Origin: Arthrobacter sp.
GTDB taxonomy: Bacteria; Actinomycetota; Actinomycetes; Actinomycetales; Micrococcaceae
DNA: 64,000 nt
Direction of reading: 5' to 3'
Assembly (NCBI GenBank): GCA_023264815.1
Contig: JAHFUZ010000003.1
Location: forward strand, 177,970-241,969
Program-made: the position numbers and the translations under genes
Shown: positions 1 to 12,200 of the stretch, one piece after another
Layout: each line of letters begins with the position of its first letter
How positions within the stretch are numbered: the first letter of the stretch is position 1
Notes under the pieces: generated by a model
Told to the model about the DNA's origin: nothing
Databases searched by the model: none
Seen by the model: only the letters and a program-made list of their open reading frames with translations

Positions 1-1370
1 GCGAGAAGGTCAGCACCGACCCCACCGAGGCACTGGCCGGGCAGGAAATCACCACCCGGAACACCGGCACGCTGGGCCCGTCGGCGGGTGCCAAGGTACC
101 CGTCTACGCCCCCGGGACCCACACCGTGGTGGGCGAAGTCAGCGTGGGCTATTCAATGGAAACCGTGGGCCAGAGCCTGGAGCGGGACATCGGACCGGTC
201 GCTTTGACGGCTGCCGGTGCGCTGCTGGCCGGCGTCCTGGCCTCCTTCCTGCTGCGGCGCCGGCTGCGGCGGCTCACCATGGGCCTGGAGCCCGAGGAAA
301 TCAGCACCCTCGTCCACGACCAAGTGGCCGTCCTGCAGGGCGTGGACGACGGCGTCATCGGCGTTGCGGCCGACGGGAGGATCAGCGTCTTCAACGCCGC
401 CGCCCAGCGCCTTCTGGACCTGCCGGACCTGGCCGGAACCCCGTGGTCCGCCGCGCCCGTTCCGGGCCCGCTGAAGGCACTGACCAGGCCCGATGCCGAG
501 GAAGCGGACGCCATCGAGCTGGTGGCCGCCGGACGGGTCCTGGTAGCCAGCGCCCGGAAGGCACTGCACCGCCGCGAGGACCTGGGCTGGGTGGTCATGC
601 TCCGCGACCGCACAGAACTGCAGCAGCTGACCCGCCAGCTCGACGCCGTGGGCACCATGTCCAGCGCCCTGCGCGCCCAGCGCCACGAGTTCGCCAACCA
701 GCTGCACACCATCGCGGGCCTGATGAGCATCGGGCAGCACCAGCAGGCCCGGGACTACCTGGCGGGGCTGGCCGCCACCGGGCCGCTGAAGTTCCCGGTG
801 GACCACGCCCAGCTGCTCCAGGACCCCTACCTCCAGGCTTTTGTTGGTGCCAAGGGTGTGGAGGCGGATGAGCGCGGGGTGACGCTCCGCATCGGCCCCG
901 AAACCCTGGTCCGGGGCCAGGTCACCGAGCCGCAGGACGTCACCACCGTGCTGGGCAACCTGATCGACAACGCCGTGAAGGCCGCCGTCGCAGGCTCCGC
1001 CACAGACCGCTGGGTGGAAGTGGAGGTGCTGGATGAACGGCACGACGACGGCGGCACCCTGCACATTGTGGTCGCCGACTCGGGCGACGGGCTGGCGGCG
1101 GGGACGGATGCCGAGGGCGTCTTCGCGGAGGGGTATACGACGGCGGCCGGTCCCGCACCGATGGGGGCCGCGCCGGCGTGGCCCGGCGGCGGGCAGGGGC
1201 TGGGCCTGGCACTGGCCCGGAAGCTGGCCCGCCGCCGCGGCGGGGACATCAGGGTCCTGGAACCGGGCAGGCAGGGTGGGCCGGGCGCCGTGTTCATGGC
1301 AACCCTGCCGCGCACCACCACCGGGACCGGCGCCCGAAACACCCCAGCAGAAAAGGAAAACAATGCCTGA
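1..1370 (+). CDS. Sensor histidine kinase, CitA/DcuS type (5' end outside window)
   Basis: Membrane sensor kinase of a two-component system of the kind that senses di- or tricarboxylates. The reading frame is open from base 3, so the N-terminal part lies outside the window. The visible start is the end of an extracytoplasmic sensor domain (the VVGEVSVGYS strand typical of CitA/DcuS PDC sensors). A membrane segment follows at about 190-260, then a PAS-like domain at about 320-620. The dimerisation helix carries the phospho-accepting His in RAQRHEFANQLHTI (codon 684-686), and the HATPase domain shows N-box LIDNAVKAA and G-box GQGLGLAL. The stop overlaps the regulator start by 8 nt, so the two are cotranscribed. 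The ligand cannot be read from the fragment. Confidence 0.9.
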   Translation, partial: EKVSTDPTEALAGQEITTRNTGTLGPSAGAKVPVYAPGTHTVVGEVSVGYSMETVGQSLERDIGPVALTAAGALLAGVLASFLLRRRLRRLTMGLEPEEISTLVHDQVAVLQGVDDGVIGVAADGRISVFNAAAQRLLDLPDLAGTPWSAAPVPGPLKALTRPDAEEADAIELVAAGRVLVASARKALHRREDLGWVVMLRDRTELQQLTRQLDAVGTMSSALRAQRHEFANQLHTIAGLMSIGQHQQARDYLAGLAATGPLKFPVDHAQLLQDPYLQAFVGAKGVEADERGVTLRIGPETLVRGQVTEPQDVTTVLGNLIDNAVKAAVAGSATDRWVEVEVLDERHDDGGTLHIVVADSGDGLAAGTDAEGVFAEGYTTAAGPAPMGAAPAWPGGGQGLGLALARKLARRRGGDIRVLEPGRQGGPGAVFMATLPRTTTGTGARNTPAEKENNA

Positions 1371-2025
1371 GGATTTCAGGGTCCTGATCGTGGACGACGA
1401 CTTCCACGTAGCCAAGCTCCACGCCGCCTACGTTGACTCGGTGGCCGGTTTCCTGGCCCTGGCGCCGGTGGGGACGGCATCACTGGCCCTGCAGGCCATC
1501 CACAGCCTCCGCCCCGACCTGGTGTTGTTGGACGTCTACCTTCCTGACGCGTCGGGGCTGGACTTGCTGCAGCAGCTGGACGTGGACACCATCATCCTCA
1601 GCGCAGCCTCGGACGCCGAGTCGCTTCGCAAAGCTTTTCGCCGCGGGGCACTGGGGTACCTGCTCAAACCGTTTACCTCGGAATCGCTGTCGCAGCAGCT
1701 GCGTTCCTATGCCCGCTACCGCAGGCTGCTGGGTCAGCCGGGGGTTCTCGACCAGGGCTCAGTGGAGCGTGCGAAGCGGGCGCTGATCCCTGGAGACGTG
1801 ACGCCGTCGGCCAAGCCGAGGTCGGCCACGGAAGCTGCAGTTTTGGAGTCCTTGGTTGCCGGTGAACAGTATTCCGCGGCGGAGGTCGCCACCCGGGTTG
1901 GGGTTTCCCGCGCCACGGCCCAGCGGTACCTGTCGTCACTGGCAGACGACGGCGCCGTGGACATCCAGCTCCGGTACGGGACCACCGGGCGGCCGGAACA
2001 CCGTTACGGGTTGCCTGTTCAGTAG
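1363..2025 (+). CDS. Response regulator, CitB/DcuR family
   Basis: DNA-binding response regulator of 220 aa paired with the kinase just upstream. The receiver domain has acidic pocket VDDD (residues 10-13), phospho-acceptor Asp57 in LVLLDVYLPD, and the LKPF lysine near residue 105. The C-terminal third holds a helix-turn-helix (AAEVATRVGVSRATAQRYL) and a wing-like GRPEHRYGL end, as in CitB/DcuR regulators of carboxylate transport and fermentation genes. The ATG at 1363 is chosen because AAAGGA lies about 6 nt upstream and it starts the receiver fold directly. No target gene is adjacent: the next gene is convergent and unrelated. The dicarboxylate symporter at 45626 is a conceivable but unproven target. 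Confidence 0.92.
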   Translation: MPEDFRVLIVDDDFHVAKLHAAYVDSVAGFLALAPVGTASLALQAIHSLRPDLVLLDVYLPDASGLDLLQQLDVDTIILSAASDAESLRKAFRRGALGYLLKPFTSESLSQQLRSYARYRRLLGQPGVLDQGSVERAKRALIPGDVTPSAKPRSATEAAVLESLVAGEQYSAAEVATRVGVSRATAQRYLSSLADDGAVDIQLRYGTTGRPEHRYGLPVQ

Positions 2026-2083
2026 CCATCCCTGGGCGCAATTTTTAGTCGCCACCTTCTGCGGGCCGCCCCCACGACTCACC

Positions 2084-2155
2084 AGCACGCCTCATTGTGC
2101 CGGCCCGTCTGAATCACCAAGCACGCCTCATCCTCCGGGCCCCTCTGAATCATCA
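2084..2155. repeat. 36-bp tandem duplication over the 3' end of the HNH gene
   Basis: Two adjacent 36-bp units, 2084-2119 and 2120-2155, match at 29 of 36 positions. Both begin AGCACGCCTCAT and end with TCTGAATCA then C or T then CA. Read on the minus strand, each unit encodes a similar C-terminal peptide and its own stop codon (DSEGPGG then stop; DSDGPAQ then stop), so the gene end and stop were duplicated as a block and the distal copy is now untranslated. Confidence 0.8.
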
Positions 2156-3723
2156 GGTACAGCTGCGTTCCAGGTGAGTTGCCTGTCTGGCCAGTGGGGT
2201 GGTTCCCAGTCGGGATGTTCGCTTTGGTAATACCGGCCTGAGGGTGAGATCCAGCCGGGTGGTTCGTGCTTGCTGGCTTGGGTGGGTGTCCAGCCGGTGG
2301 TGTGCCGGAGGCGGTGGTGTCGTTTGCATGGCTGGCCGAGGTTCGAGATGCCGGTGGCCCCGCCGTTGGTCCAGGCGAGGATGTGGTCGGCGTCGTTGTC
2401 CAAGGACTGGTTGCTGCAGCCGGGGAACGGGCATTTGCCGTCCCGGAGTCTGAGCCAGCGGCGTTGGGCTTTGGTGACCGGGTAACTGGTCCGCCCGATC
2501 TCCAGGGGTGCACCGTCGCGGGGGTCGATCAGGACGCGGTGGAAGGAGGTGGCGCCGTCGGCGATCAGGCGCCGGGCCATGGACGGCGGGATCGGCCCGT
2601 ACCCGTCCAGCATCGCAGGCTCCTCGGTGGCGCCCAGCAGGGCCATGACGGGCACGGTGATCAGGACATGGGCCCGCGGCGACGGGACACCGCTGACGGG
2701 ATCCGGACCGGGATCCTTGGCGCCGGTCGCTGCGGAGGTGTCTGTTTCGGGTCCGCCGGCGACGTTGGCCGCCGTGCCGTTTGCCGAGGTGCCCACGTGG
2801 CCGGTGCCCACGTGGCCGGTGCCGTCGAGTTGGCCGGGGACGCTGTGGCCGCCGAGCAGCCACCCGGCGACAATATCGGCCCGGAGCTGGGTGAGGGTGC
2901 GTGACTCGTCCGGGCCCTGCATGGCCCGGGCCGCTGCCGTGGCCCGCTCCCAGCCCCCGCACCCGGTATCGGCCGGCAAATAGGCCGAGAACCAAGCCAT
3001 GCCGTCCCGCTCGGGGGAAAACAGCACCCGCCGGTCCAAGGCACTTTTTGCGTGGCGTTGTTCGATGCTGACCGGGTGGTGCCGCTCCCGCCAGGTCCGG
3101 GCCTTGGCCCGGAACCGGCCAGCGACCATCTCACCGGCCGGGCAGCCCCGCGCCGGGTTCGGCGCCTCAGGGTCCAGGAAATGCGCCTCCAACGCCAGCG
3201 CCCCCTCAGGGCCCAGGCCGCCGGCCTCGTCCACCATGATCCGGGCGTGCTGCCACGACAAAGACCCGGCCTCCAACGCCGACAACGTCAACGGCAACGC
3301 AGTGGTCAGCCCACGCGCCTCGGCCAACAGACTGGCGGCGGCGGGTTCACCGACCGTCAGCACACCCGCGACCTCCGCGACCAGGGCCATCTCCTGCGCC
3401 GCTTCCTCCTGCAGGGACAGCCCCGGGGCCGCCATAGCCATCACAATCTCCGCGCAACGCGCCACCTTCAGGACCTTCCGGCCCGCCAGCTTCGCTTCCT
3501 CACAACGGATCTCCACCAAAGCGCCCAAACACTCGTCATACTCCCGGCGCAGGAGGTCAGCCTCACCGCCATCCGACAAGCCCGGAAAGCCCGGGAAGCC
3601 CGGCAATGCGTTGGTCACCGACCAGGTCGGGACCGGCACGGTGGGCAAAGCGGCAGACGCCGCGTTGCCCACCGCGCGGAGGACATCGTCCCCCGCCATC
3701 CCCGCAGCCGCCTCGCTATCCAT
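2128..3723 (-). CDS. DUF222 / HNH endonuclease domain protein (13E12 family)
   Basis: A 531-aa member of the DUF222-HNH family that is present in many copies in actinobacterial genomes. The cellular role is unsettled; some families are associated with mobile DNA, but most copies are stand-alone. Residues of about 60-330 form the helical DUF222 region. The C-terminal 100 residues carry the HNH nuclease signature: zinc-type CPFPGC, the DADHI core and the C-x2-RHHRLRH end. A low-complexity linker near residue 305 contains a tandem repeat (GTGHVGTGHVGT) coded by a 15-bp DNA duplication. The SD-like GGAGGT abuts the chosen ATG, so the start is uncertain; the in-frame ATG of MAGDDVL eight codons on is an alternative. 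Convergent with the two-component genes. Confidence 0.85.
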   Translation of the reverse strand: MDSEAAAGMAGDDVLRAVGNAASAALPTVPVPTWSVTNALPGFPGFPGLSDGGEADLLRREYDECLGALVEIRCEEAKLAGRKVLKVARCAEIVMAMAAPGLSLQEEAAQEMALVAEVAGVLTVGEPAAASLLAEARGLTTALPLTLSALEAGSLSWQHARIMVDEAGGLGPEGALALEAHFLDPEAPNPARGCPAGEMVAGRFRAKARTWRERHHPVSIEQRHAKSALDRRVLFSPERDGMAWFSAYLPADTGCGGWERATAAARAMQGPDESRTLTQLRADIVAGWLLGGHSVPGQLDGTGHVGTGHVGTSANGTAANVAGGPETDTSAATGAKDPGPDPVSGVPSPRAHVLITVPVMALLGATEEPAMLDGYGPIPPSMARRLIADGATSFHRVLIDPRDGAPLEIGRTSYPVTKAQRRWLRLRDGKCPFPGCSNQSLDNDADHILAWTNGGATGISNLGQPCKRHHRLRHTTGWTPTQASKHEPPGWISPSGRYYQSEHPDWEPPHWPDRQLTWNAAVPDDSEGPGG

Positions 3724-3854
3724 ACCTCCAGCATCACAGAGCTGCCCGGCAACATGCCGGAGGCAATGCGACTATGTGGATAACGTGCAGAAACAGCGGC
3801 GGACACGACGTCTGGCGAGACCGGCCCCGGGTCAGCCGGCTCTCCTCCTACCCT

Positions 3855-4238
3855 TTAGCTGGCGCTCTTCTGGGCGACGAGCTCGATCTCCACCAGCATC
3901 TTCGGGTCCAGGAACGGCAGCACGTGCACCAGGGAGAGCGTGGGGCGGATCTCGCCGAAAACCTCGCCGTGGGCGCGGCCGGCTTCTTCCCACTTGCTGA
4001 TGTCCGTCAGGTACAGCTTGGACTGCACCACGTCCTCAAAGCCGAAGCCGGCGTCCGCAAGGACAGTGCCAAGCTTCTGCAGGATGTACTGGGTCTGGGT
4101 GTAGAAGTCCTCGCCCACGATGCCGTCTTCACCACTGGCGGCAGTAGCCGAAATGTAAAGCGTGTTGTCCACCTGGACAGCCCGGGAGTAGCCAAGGGTC
4201 TGTTCCCAAACGGAGCCGGTGCCGAATGTTTTGCGCAT
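3855..4238 (-). CDS. RidA family protein (YjgF/YER057c/UK114)
   Basis: A 127-aa RidA-family protein, the normal size for this trimeric fold. Family members deaminate reactive enamine/imine intermediates made by PLP enzymes, although several subfamilies do other chemistry. The start MRKTFG is chosen because GAAAGG lies about 7 nt upstream on the coding strand. The C-terminal part carries the family core EIRPTLSLVHVLPFLDPKM, where the Arg matches the catalytic/substrate-binding arginine and the final segment ends in VEIELVA. Located between an acetyltransferase and an HNH gene without an evident functional link. Confidence 0.88.
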   Translation of the reverse strand: MRKTFGTGSVWEQTLGYSRAVQVDNTLYISATAASGEDGIVGEDFYTQTQYILQKLGTVLADAGFGFEDVVQSKLYLTDISKWEEAGRAHGEVFGEIRPTLSLVHVLPFLDPKMLVEIELVAQKSAS

Positions 4239-4285
4239 GGTGGGCCTTTCAGTGCTGAAAATGAGTCGGCACCACTTTAGGGCGG

Positions 4286-4789
4286 CTAAAGGTCCAGCCG
4301 GTAAACCAGGAGCTTTATGTCGGTCCCGGGAATCAGCCAGTCCCGCTCCGGAACGCGCTGGAACCCGGTTTTGCGGTAGAGGCCATGGGCGCTCTCCCAC
4401 GTCCCTCCGGTGGTCAGGGCCACTCCGGTAATCCCGTCCAGTGACCTCGCGTGCCCGATGATGGCCTGCACCATGGCCTGCCCGGCCCCACTGCGCTGCA
4501 CGGCGGGATCCACCACGAGCATCCGGAATTCCAGCTCGTCCTCGAGTGCTATGTCCGCGTACGGTTCGCCGGCGAGCGCCAGCGTCACGGAGCCCACCAC
4601 CTTCCCGCCGCGCTCGGCAACCCAGATGGTGGCTTTCGCAGCGCGGGCGGCGACCTCCTGGATCTGCTGCATGTACGGATGGTCGGCGCTGTCGAAGTAA
4701 CCTGCCGCAAGGTAGGAGTCTCTGGTGATCCTGGCAATAGCGTCGAAGTCTGCCTCAACGGCGGGTCGGATGATTATTTGCGGCTGCAC
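4286..4789 (-). CDS. GNAT family N-acetyltransferase
   Basis: A 167-aa GNAT acetyltransferase. The fold begins with IIIRPAVEADFDAIARI, and the acetyl-CoA binding motif A is visible as MLVVDPAVQRSGAGQAMVQAII (Q/R-x-x-G-x-G/A type) near residues 90-110. Residues about 118-140 contain the late strand ending GLYRKTGFQ. The substrate cannot be predicted. The GTG at 4789 has no useful Shine-Dalgarno sequence, but TAACAT lies exactly 6 nt upstream, consistent with a leaderless message starting at the GTG. Confidence 0.85.
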   Translation of the reverse strand: MQPQIIIRPAVEADFDAIARITRDSYLAAGYFDSADHPYMQQIQEVAARAAKATIWVAERGGKVVGSVTLALAGEPYADIALEDELEFRMLVVDPAVQRSGAGQAMVQAIIGHARSLDGITGVALTTGGTWESAHGLYRKTGFQRVPERDWLIPGTDIKLLVYRLDL

Positions 4790-4801
4790 CTGACAATGTT
4801 A
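4790..4801 (-). promoter_or_regulatory. Putative -10 box for a leaderless GNAT transcript
   Basis: On the minus strand, TAACAT (4801-4796) is followed by 6 nt and then the GTG start at 4789. This is the spacing expected if transcription begins at the start codon. No -35 match is obvious. Confidence 0.45.
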
Positions 4802-4815
4802 GTGCCGCCACCGGC

Positions 4816-8365
<3,550 letters not shown>

Positions 8366-8568
8366 CAGTTTCTCCTCAATAGTCACGGATCCGATCCAGG
8401 TCGGCATCCCCAGCGGCCCCCGGCTCATCCGGAAGATCCATTGCCCCAAACCTATCCCCGCCCCAAAACACTGTCGATGGGCACCGCTGCCCACGCACCG
8501 CTGCCCATGCCACATGGTGGTGTTTTTTGAATTCCGGACAAGCTCAATCACCGGACATCCGGGCGGAG

Positions 8569-9153
8569 TCAGTGCGAGGAAAGCCGGTTCCTCCCCCACC
8601 AGGCAAAGGCCAGCCCGGCCATCCCGATGAGCAGCACGCCTGCCATGATGGCCAGCAAGCCGGGGCTTCCGAACAGCCCGGAGTCGTTGTTCCGGGTCAC
8701 GGCGGCCGCCTGCGTGGGTTTGGCCGACCTGGTGACGGGCTGGTCCCAGTTCGATGCGGCGGACGCCGTGGCGGAAGCCGAAGCCGGCGCTGCGGTGCTG
8801 GCAGCAGGCTCCGAAGAAGCCGTCTCAGCAGCTGACACCATGGGCTCCGGCACCATGGTTGGATCGGGCAACGGGGCTGGTGCGGCCGTAAGGGGAGGGA
8901 CTGTCGGTGCGGGAGCCGGCGCGGCGGGCGGCGGCGTCGGAGTATTCGACGGCGGCGGCCCGCCTGGCTTGCCCTTACCGGGTTCTTCCGGCTGCGAGCT
9001 CTCGGTCGGACAGAGGAGAAGACACAGCCCGGGGTTGGTGTCCGTGTTATCGGCGCGTGCAGGAACGGCCGCCGACAGGCCCACCGTGAGCGCCAGCGCC
9101 GCAATGGCGGAGGCGGCCGCGAGGTAGCGGAGCACGGACGAGGATCGGATCAT
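8569..9153 (-). CDS. Secreted Pro/Ala-rich protein with C-terminal membrane anchor
   Basis: A 194-aa protein of unrecognised family. It has a cleavable-type signal peptide (hydrophobic core LAAASAIAALALTVGLSAA, cleavage likely after ARA), then a short Cys-containing stretch (GLCLLLC), a long Pro/Ala/Ser-rich linker (about residues 50-150), and a C-terminal hydrophobic segment (LLAIMAGVLLIGMAGLAFA) followed by WWGRNRLSSH. The topology suggests a wall-spanning stalk anchored in the membrane. The start at 9153 is favoured by AAAGG 7 nt upstream. There is no LPxTG sorting motif. It lies between the type VII-like ATPase and the WXG100 gene, suggesting a structural or accessory part of the same export system (inference). 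Confidence 0.75.
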   Translation of the reverse strand: MIRSSSVLRYLAAASAIAALALTVGLSAAVPARADNTDTNPGLCLLLCPTESSQPEEPGKGKPGGPPPSNTPTPPPAAPAPAPTVPPLTAAPAPLPDPTMVPEPMVSAAETASSEPAASTAAPASASATASAASNWDQPVTRSAKPTQAAAVTRNNDSGLFGSPGLLAIMAGVLLIGMAGLAFAWWGRNRLSSH

Positions 9154-9224
9154 GGTTACCTTTGCGGACGGGGCGCGGCACCCCATCCGCGGCGAACTAG
9201 TGTTCCCGGTAGTCTGCTACAACG

Positions 9225-9266
9225 CGCGGCGGGCCCGCAAATCGTTGGATTTACCGGCCCGCCGCG
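9225..9266 (-). terminator. Hairpin between the EssC-like ATPase and the secreted protein gene
   Basis: Inverted repeat with perfect 11-bp arms, CGCGGCGGGCC (9225-9235) and GGCCCGCCGCG (9256-9266), and a 20-nt loop, just downstream of the ATPase stop. It could terminate or attenuate read-through into the last two genes of the block. Confidence 0.5.
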
Positions 9267-9277
9267 ACGGCCGGGCA

Positions 9278-12200
9278 TCAGTCCCTGTTTTCAGGCGGCA
9301 GGGCGATCTGCAGCTTGCGGGCTTTGCCGCGGCCCACTATGTAGCCGCGGCCCGGGATAAACGCCGGGCTGACCCTGCCCAGCGAGGTGCTCAGGAGGCT
9401 GTCGCCTTCGATGTCTCCCGGGTTCAGCAGCAGCCCCCGGCGGCCGGACTTGAACGGCTGCGCCAGGGACCAGGCCGAGGACCAGGTGGACGTCTCGGAT
9501 TCCCCGATCACCCACTGGTCAGCTTTGACGGACGCCGTCACGAGCTGCGAAATTCCTGACTCCGCCACCGAGTCCGTGAACTCCGTCAGGCCTTCGATGA
9601 AGATGGCCACCTTGCCCGGGTTGCCGGTAGAGTGCTCCACCAGGTCTTCCACCACCTCGTAGAGGTCGTCGGCGCCAACCACTGAACGGTTCCACAGCGG
9701 CAGTGATGCCACCGCGGACCGACGGGCGCCGATGTACACAAGCTCCGTCTCCGGGTTGGAGCGCCGCAGCGCGTAGGCAAGGCTGACCAGGGCCACGGTG
9801 CGGCCTGACCCGGGAGGACCGGCCAGGAGCAAGGGGCCTTTGGCCATGATCTCGGCAGGCAGCAGGGTTTCGTCGTCCACGCCGATGACCGGGAGGTCCG
9901 GGCTGCCGGCCGGCAGCAGGTCCAGCTCCACTTGCTCGGGGAGCCGTTGGATCCTGGGAGCCGGGTCCAGGCCCTGGCGCAGCATTGCCTGGCTGAGCTT
10001 GTGGACCTCGCGGGCCTGGAGGGCGAGGTTGGAGTTCCCGCCCAGGACTGCCAGCTGCACTTCGAGCCCGCCCAGCAGTCCCCGGCCTGGTGGCGACGCG
10101 GAGCTGAGCACGTCCCGGGGGACGTCCATGGAGACGTAGTCGTCTTCGGAGGACAGCCGCAGGACCAGCCGGCGCTGGATGGAGGCAAGCAGCGATGCCG
10201 GCGCCGAGTTGGGCCGGTCCCCGGTGATGACCAGGTGGATGCCCAGGGGGCGGCCGTCGGTAGCCAACTGGAGGAAGATGTCCCAGAGCGCTGACAGGCT
10301 GCTGTATTCGTACGTCTCGCGGAACGCAGACATGCCATCGAGCAGCACAAAGATGCGCTTTTCATCGGGGCGGTTGGCGAGCTTTCGGTATTCCACGATG
10401 GTGGAGGCCCGGACGTCGGCGTAACGGGCCGAGCGATCCTCCGCGATGTCGCGAAGCAGGCGCAGCAGCCGGCCGACGCGTTCCACGTCGTCGCCGTCGA
10501 TGACCTCGCCCACGTGCGGAAGCTCGTCCAGCATCTTCAGCCCTGAGGACCCGCAGTCAATCCCGTAGATGTGGACGGGACCGCCGCGGGGGGTGACGGC
10601 GGCGGCGATCGCGATCCCGCGCAGGGCTGCCGATTTGCCGGAGCCGCCCGTGCCGTAGATGGCCATGTTGCCGTCTTTGTCCGGTTCGTAGAACACGGTG
10701 GGCTGGTCCTGGCGGGTGGGGTCGTCCGCCACGCCCAGCAGCAGCCGTTCATCGGTCCGCGGGTTGGGCAGCTTGGAGAAGTCGTAGGTGGTGGCCAGTT
10801 CATCCAGCCACGGTTTGCGTGGCGGGCGGATGGCGAGCGATTCGGCGGCACGGACGATATTGGCGGTCATTCTCGCGATGTCGTTGGGTCCGGCGGGTGC
10901 TTCCACCACGGGTTTCTCCTGGGCGGGTGCTTCCCAGCTCTGCCCGGACCCGAACGCCATTTCCACAATGTCGATCTGGGGGCGCTGGGGCTTTTCGGTG
11001 GTCCAGCCGCCGGCGTAGCCGGTCTGGAATCCCTGGATGCGGCCGGGTCCGGTCTTGGCCGCGCCGCGGCCCGGGATGGAGGGGTCGAAATAGGCTGCGT
11101 CCGGCACGCCGAGGATATCCGTGGCGTCGTCCTCGTCGGCCATCCGCAGGGCGACCCTGAGGTTGGTGTTGGCGCGCAGGCTCTCCTTGATGACACCGGC
11201 AGGACGCTGTGTCGCGAGGATCAGGTGCAGGCCCAGGGACCGGCCACGCGCGGCCACATCCACCACGCCGTCAACAAACTCGGGCACTTCGGTGGCCAGG
11301 GCGGCGAACTCGTCAACGATGATGACCAGGTACGGCGGGGCCTGCGGATCGGCTTCGCGCTGGAGCGCCAGCAGGTCCTTGGCCTTCTTCCGGTTGAGCA
11401 GATGCTCCCGGTAATGCAGCTCGGCCCGCAGGGAGGTGAGGGCACGGCGCACCAGGTGCTGGGAGAGGTCCGTCACCAGGCCCACGGTGTGGGGCAGGTT
11501 GAGGCAGTCGGCGAACGCGGCCCCGCCTTTGTAGTCCACGAAAAGGAAGCTGACCCGGTCCGGGCTGTAGGCGGCGGCCATTCCCATGACCCAGGACTGC
11601 AGGAACTCGGATTTTCCGGCGCCGGTGGTTCCGCCCACCAGGGCGTGCGGGCCTTCGTTTTTCAGGTCGAGGTAGAGCGGTTCGATGCCCTTGGAACCCA
11701 CCAGCGCGCGGAGGGTTCCGTTGTCCTTCCGGTTAGGCACGGCGGAGGCGTGGACGGAGTTGTTCTCTTCCCAGCGCTCCGCGACCGCCTGCGGGTTGTC
11801 GAGGAAGTCCTTCCCGATGAGCGTGGCGTAGGACACCGCACGCGGCAGGTCGGAGTCGTCCGTGACGGGCTTTCCGACGTCCACCACCGGCGCCAGCATC
11901 CTGGCCAGCTGGGCTGCCAGTTCGGCGTCGAGGCTTTCGCAGCTGACGGGATAGGTGTGCCGGCCCAGGCGGACCTGGCCGGTGGTGGTGCCGTTTTCGC
12001 CGTCCACCACCATGAAGTCGCGGCAGGCGGCCGGAAGGGCCTGGATGTCGGTAGCCACCCACATCACGTGGACCCCTGAGTCCGGCCCGCGTTCGGCGAG
12101 CCGGGTCAGCCTGCCGCGGTCAACGGGGGCGTCGTCCTCAACAATCACCAGCACCGCAGGCAACACCGGTGCGGGGAGTTCGTGTTTGGCCGGGTCGATC

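Noticed and set aside
2128..3723. The HNH gene as a homing endonuclease or part of a mobile element.
   Set aside because: No intron, intein, terminal repeats or integrase are visible. DUF222-HNH genes are common stand-alone actinobacterial genes.
8481..8508. Two tandem copies of GCACCGCTGCCCA plus one base upstream of the WXG100 gene.
   Set aside because: Only two short copies in GC-rich sequence, with no symmetry or partner elsewhere; likely chance or slippage.
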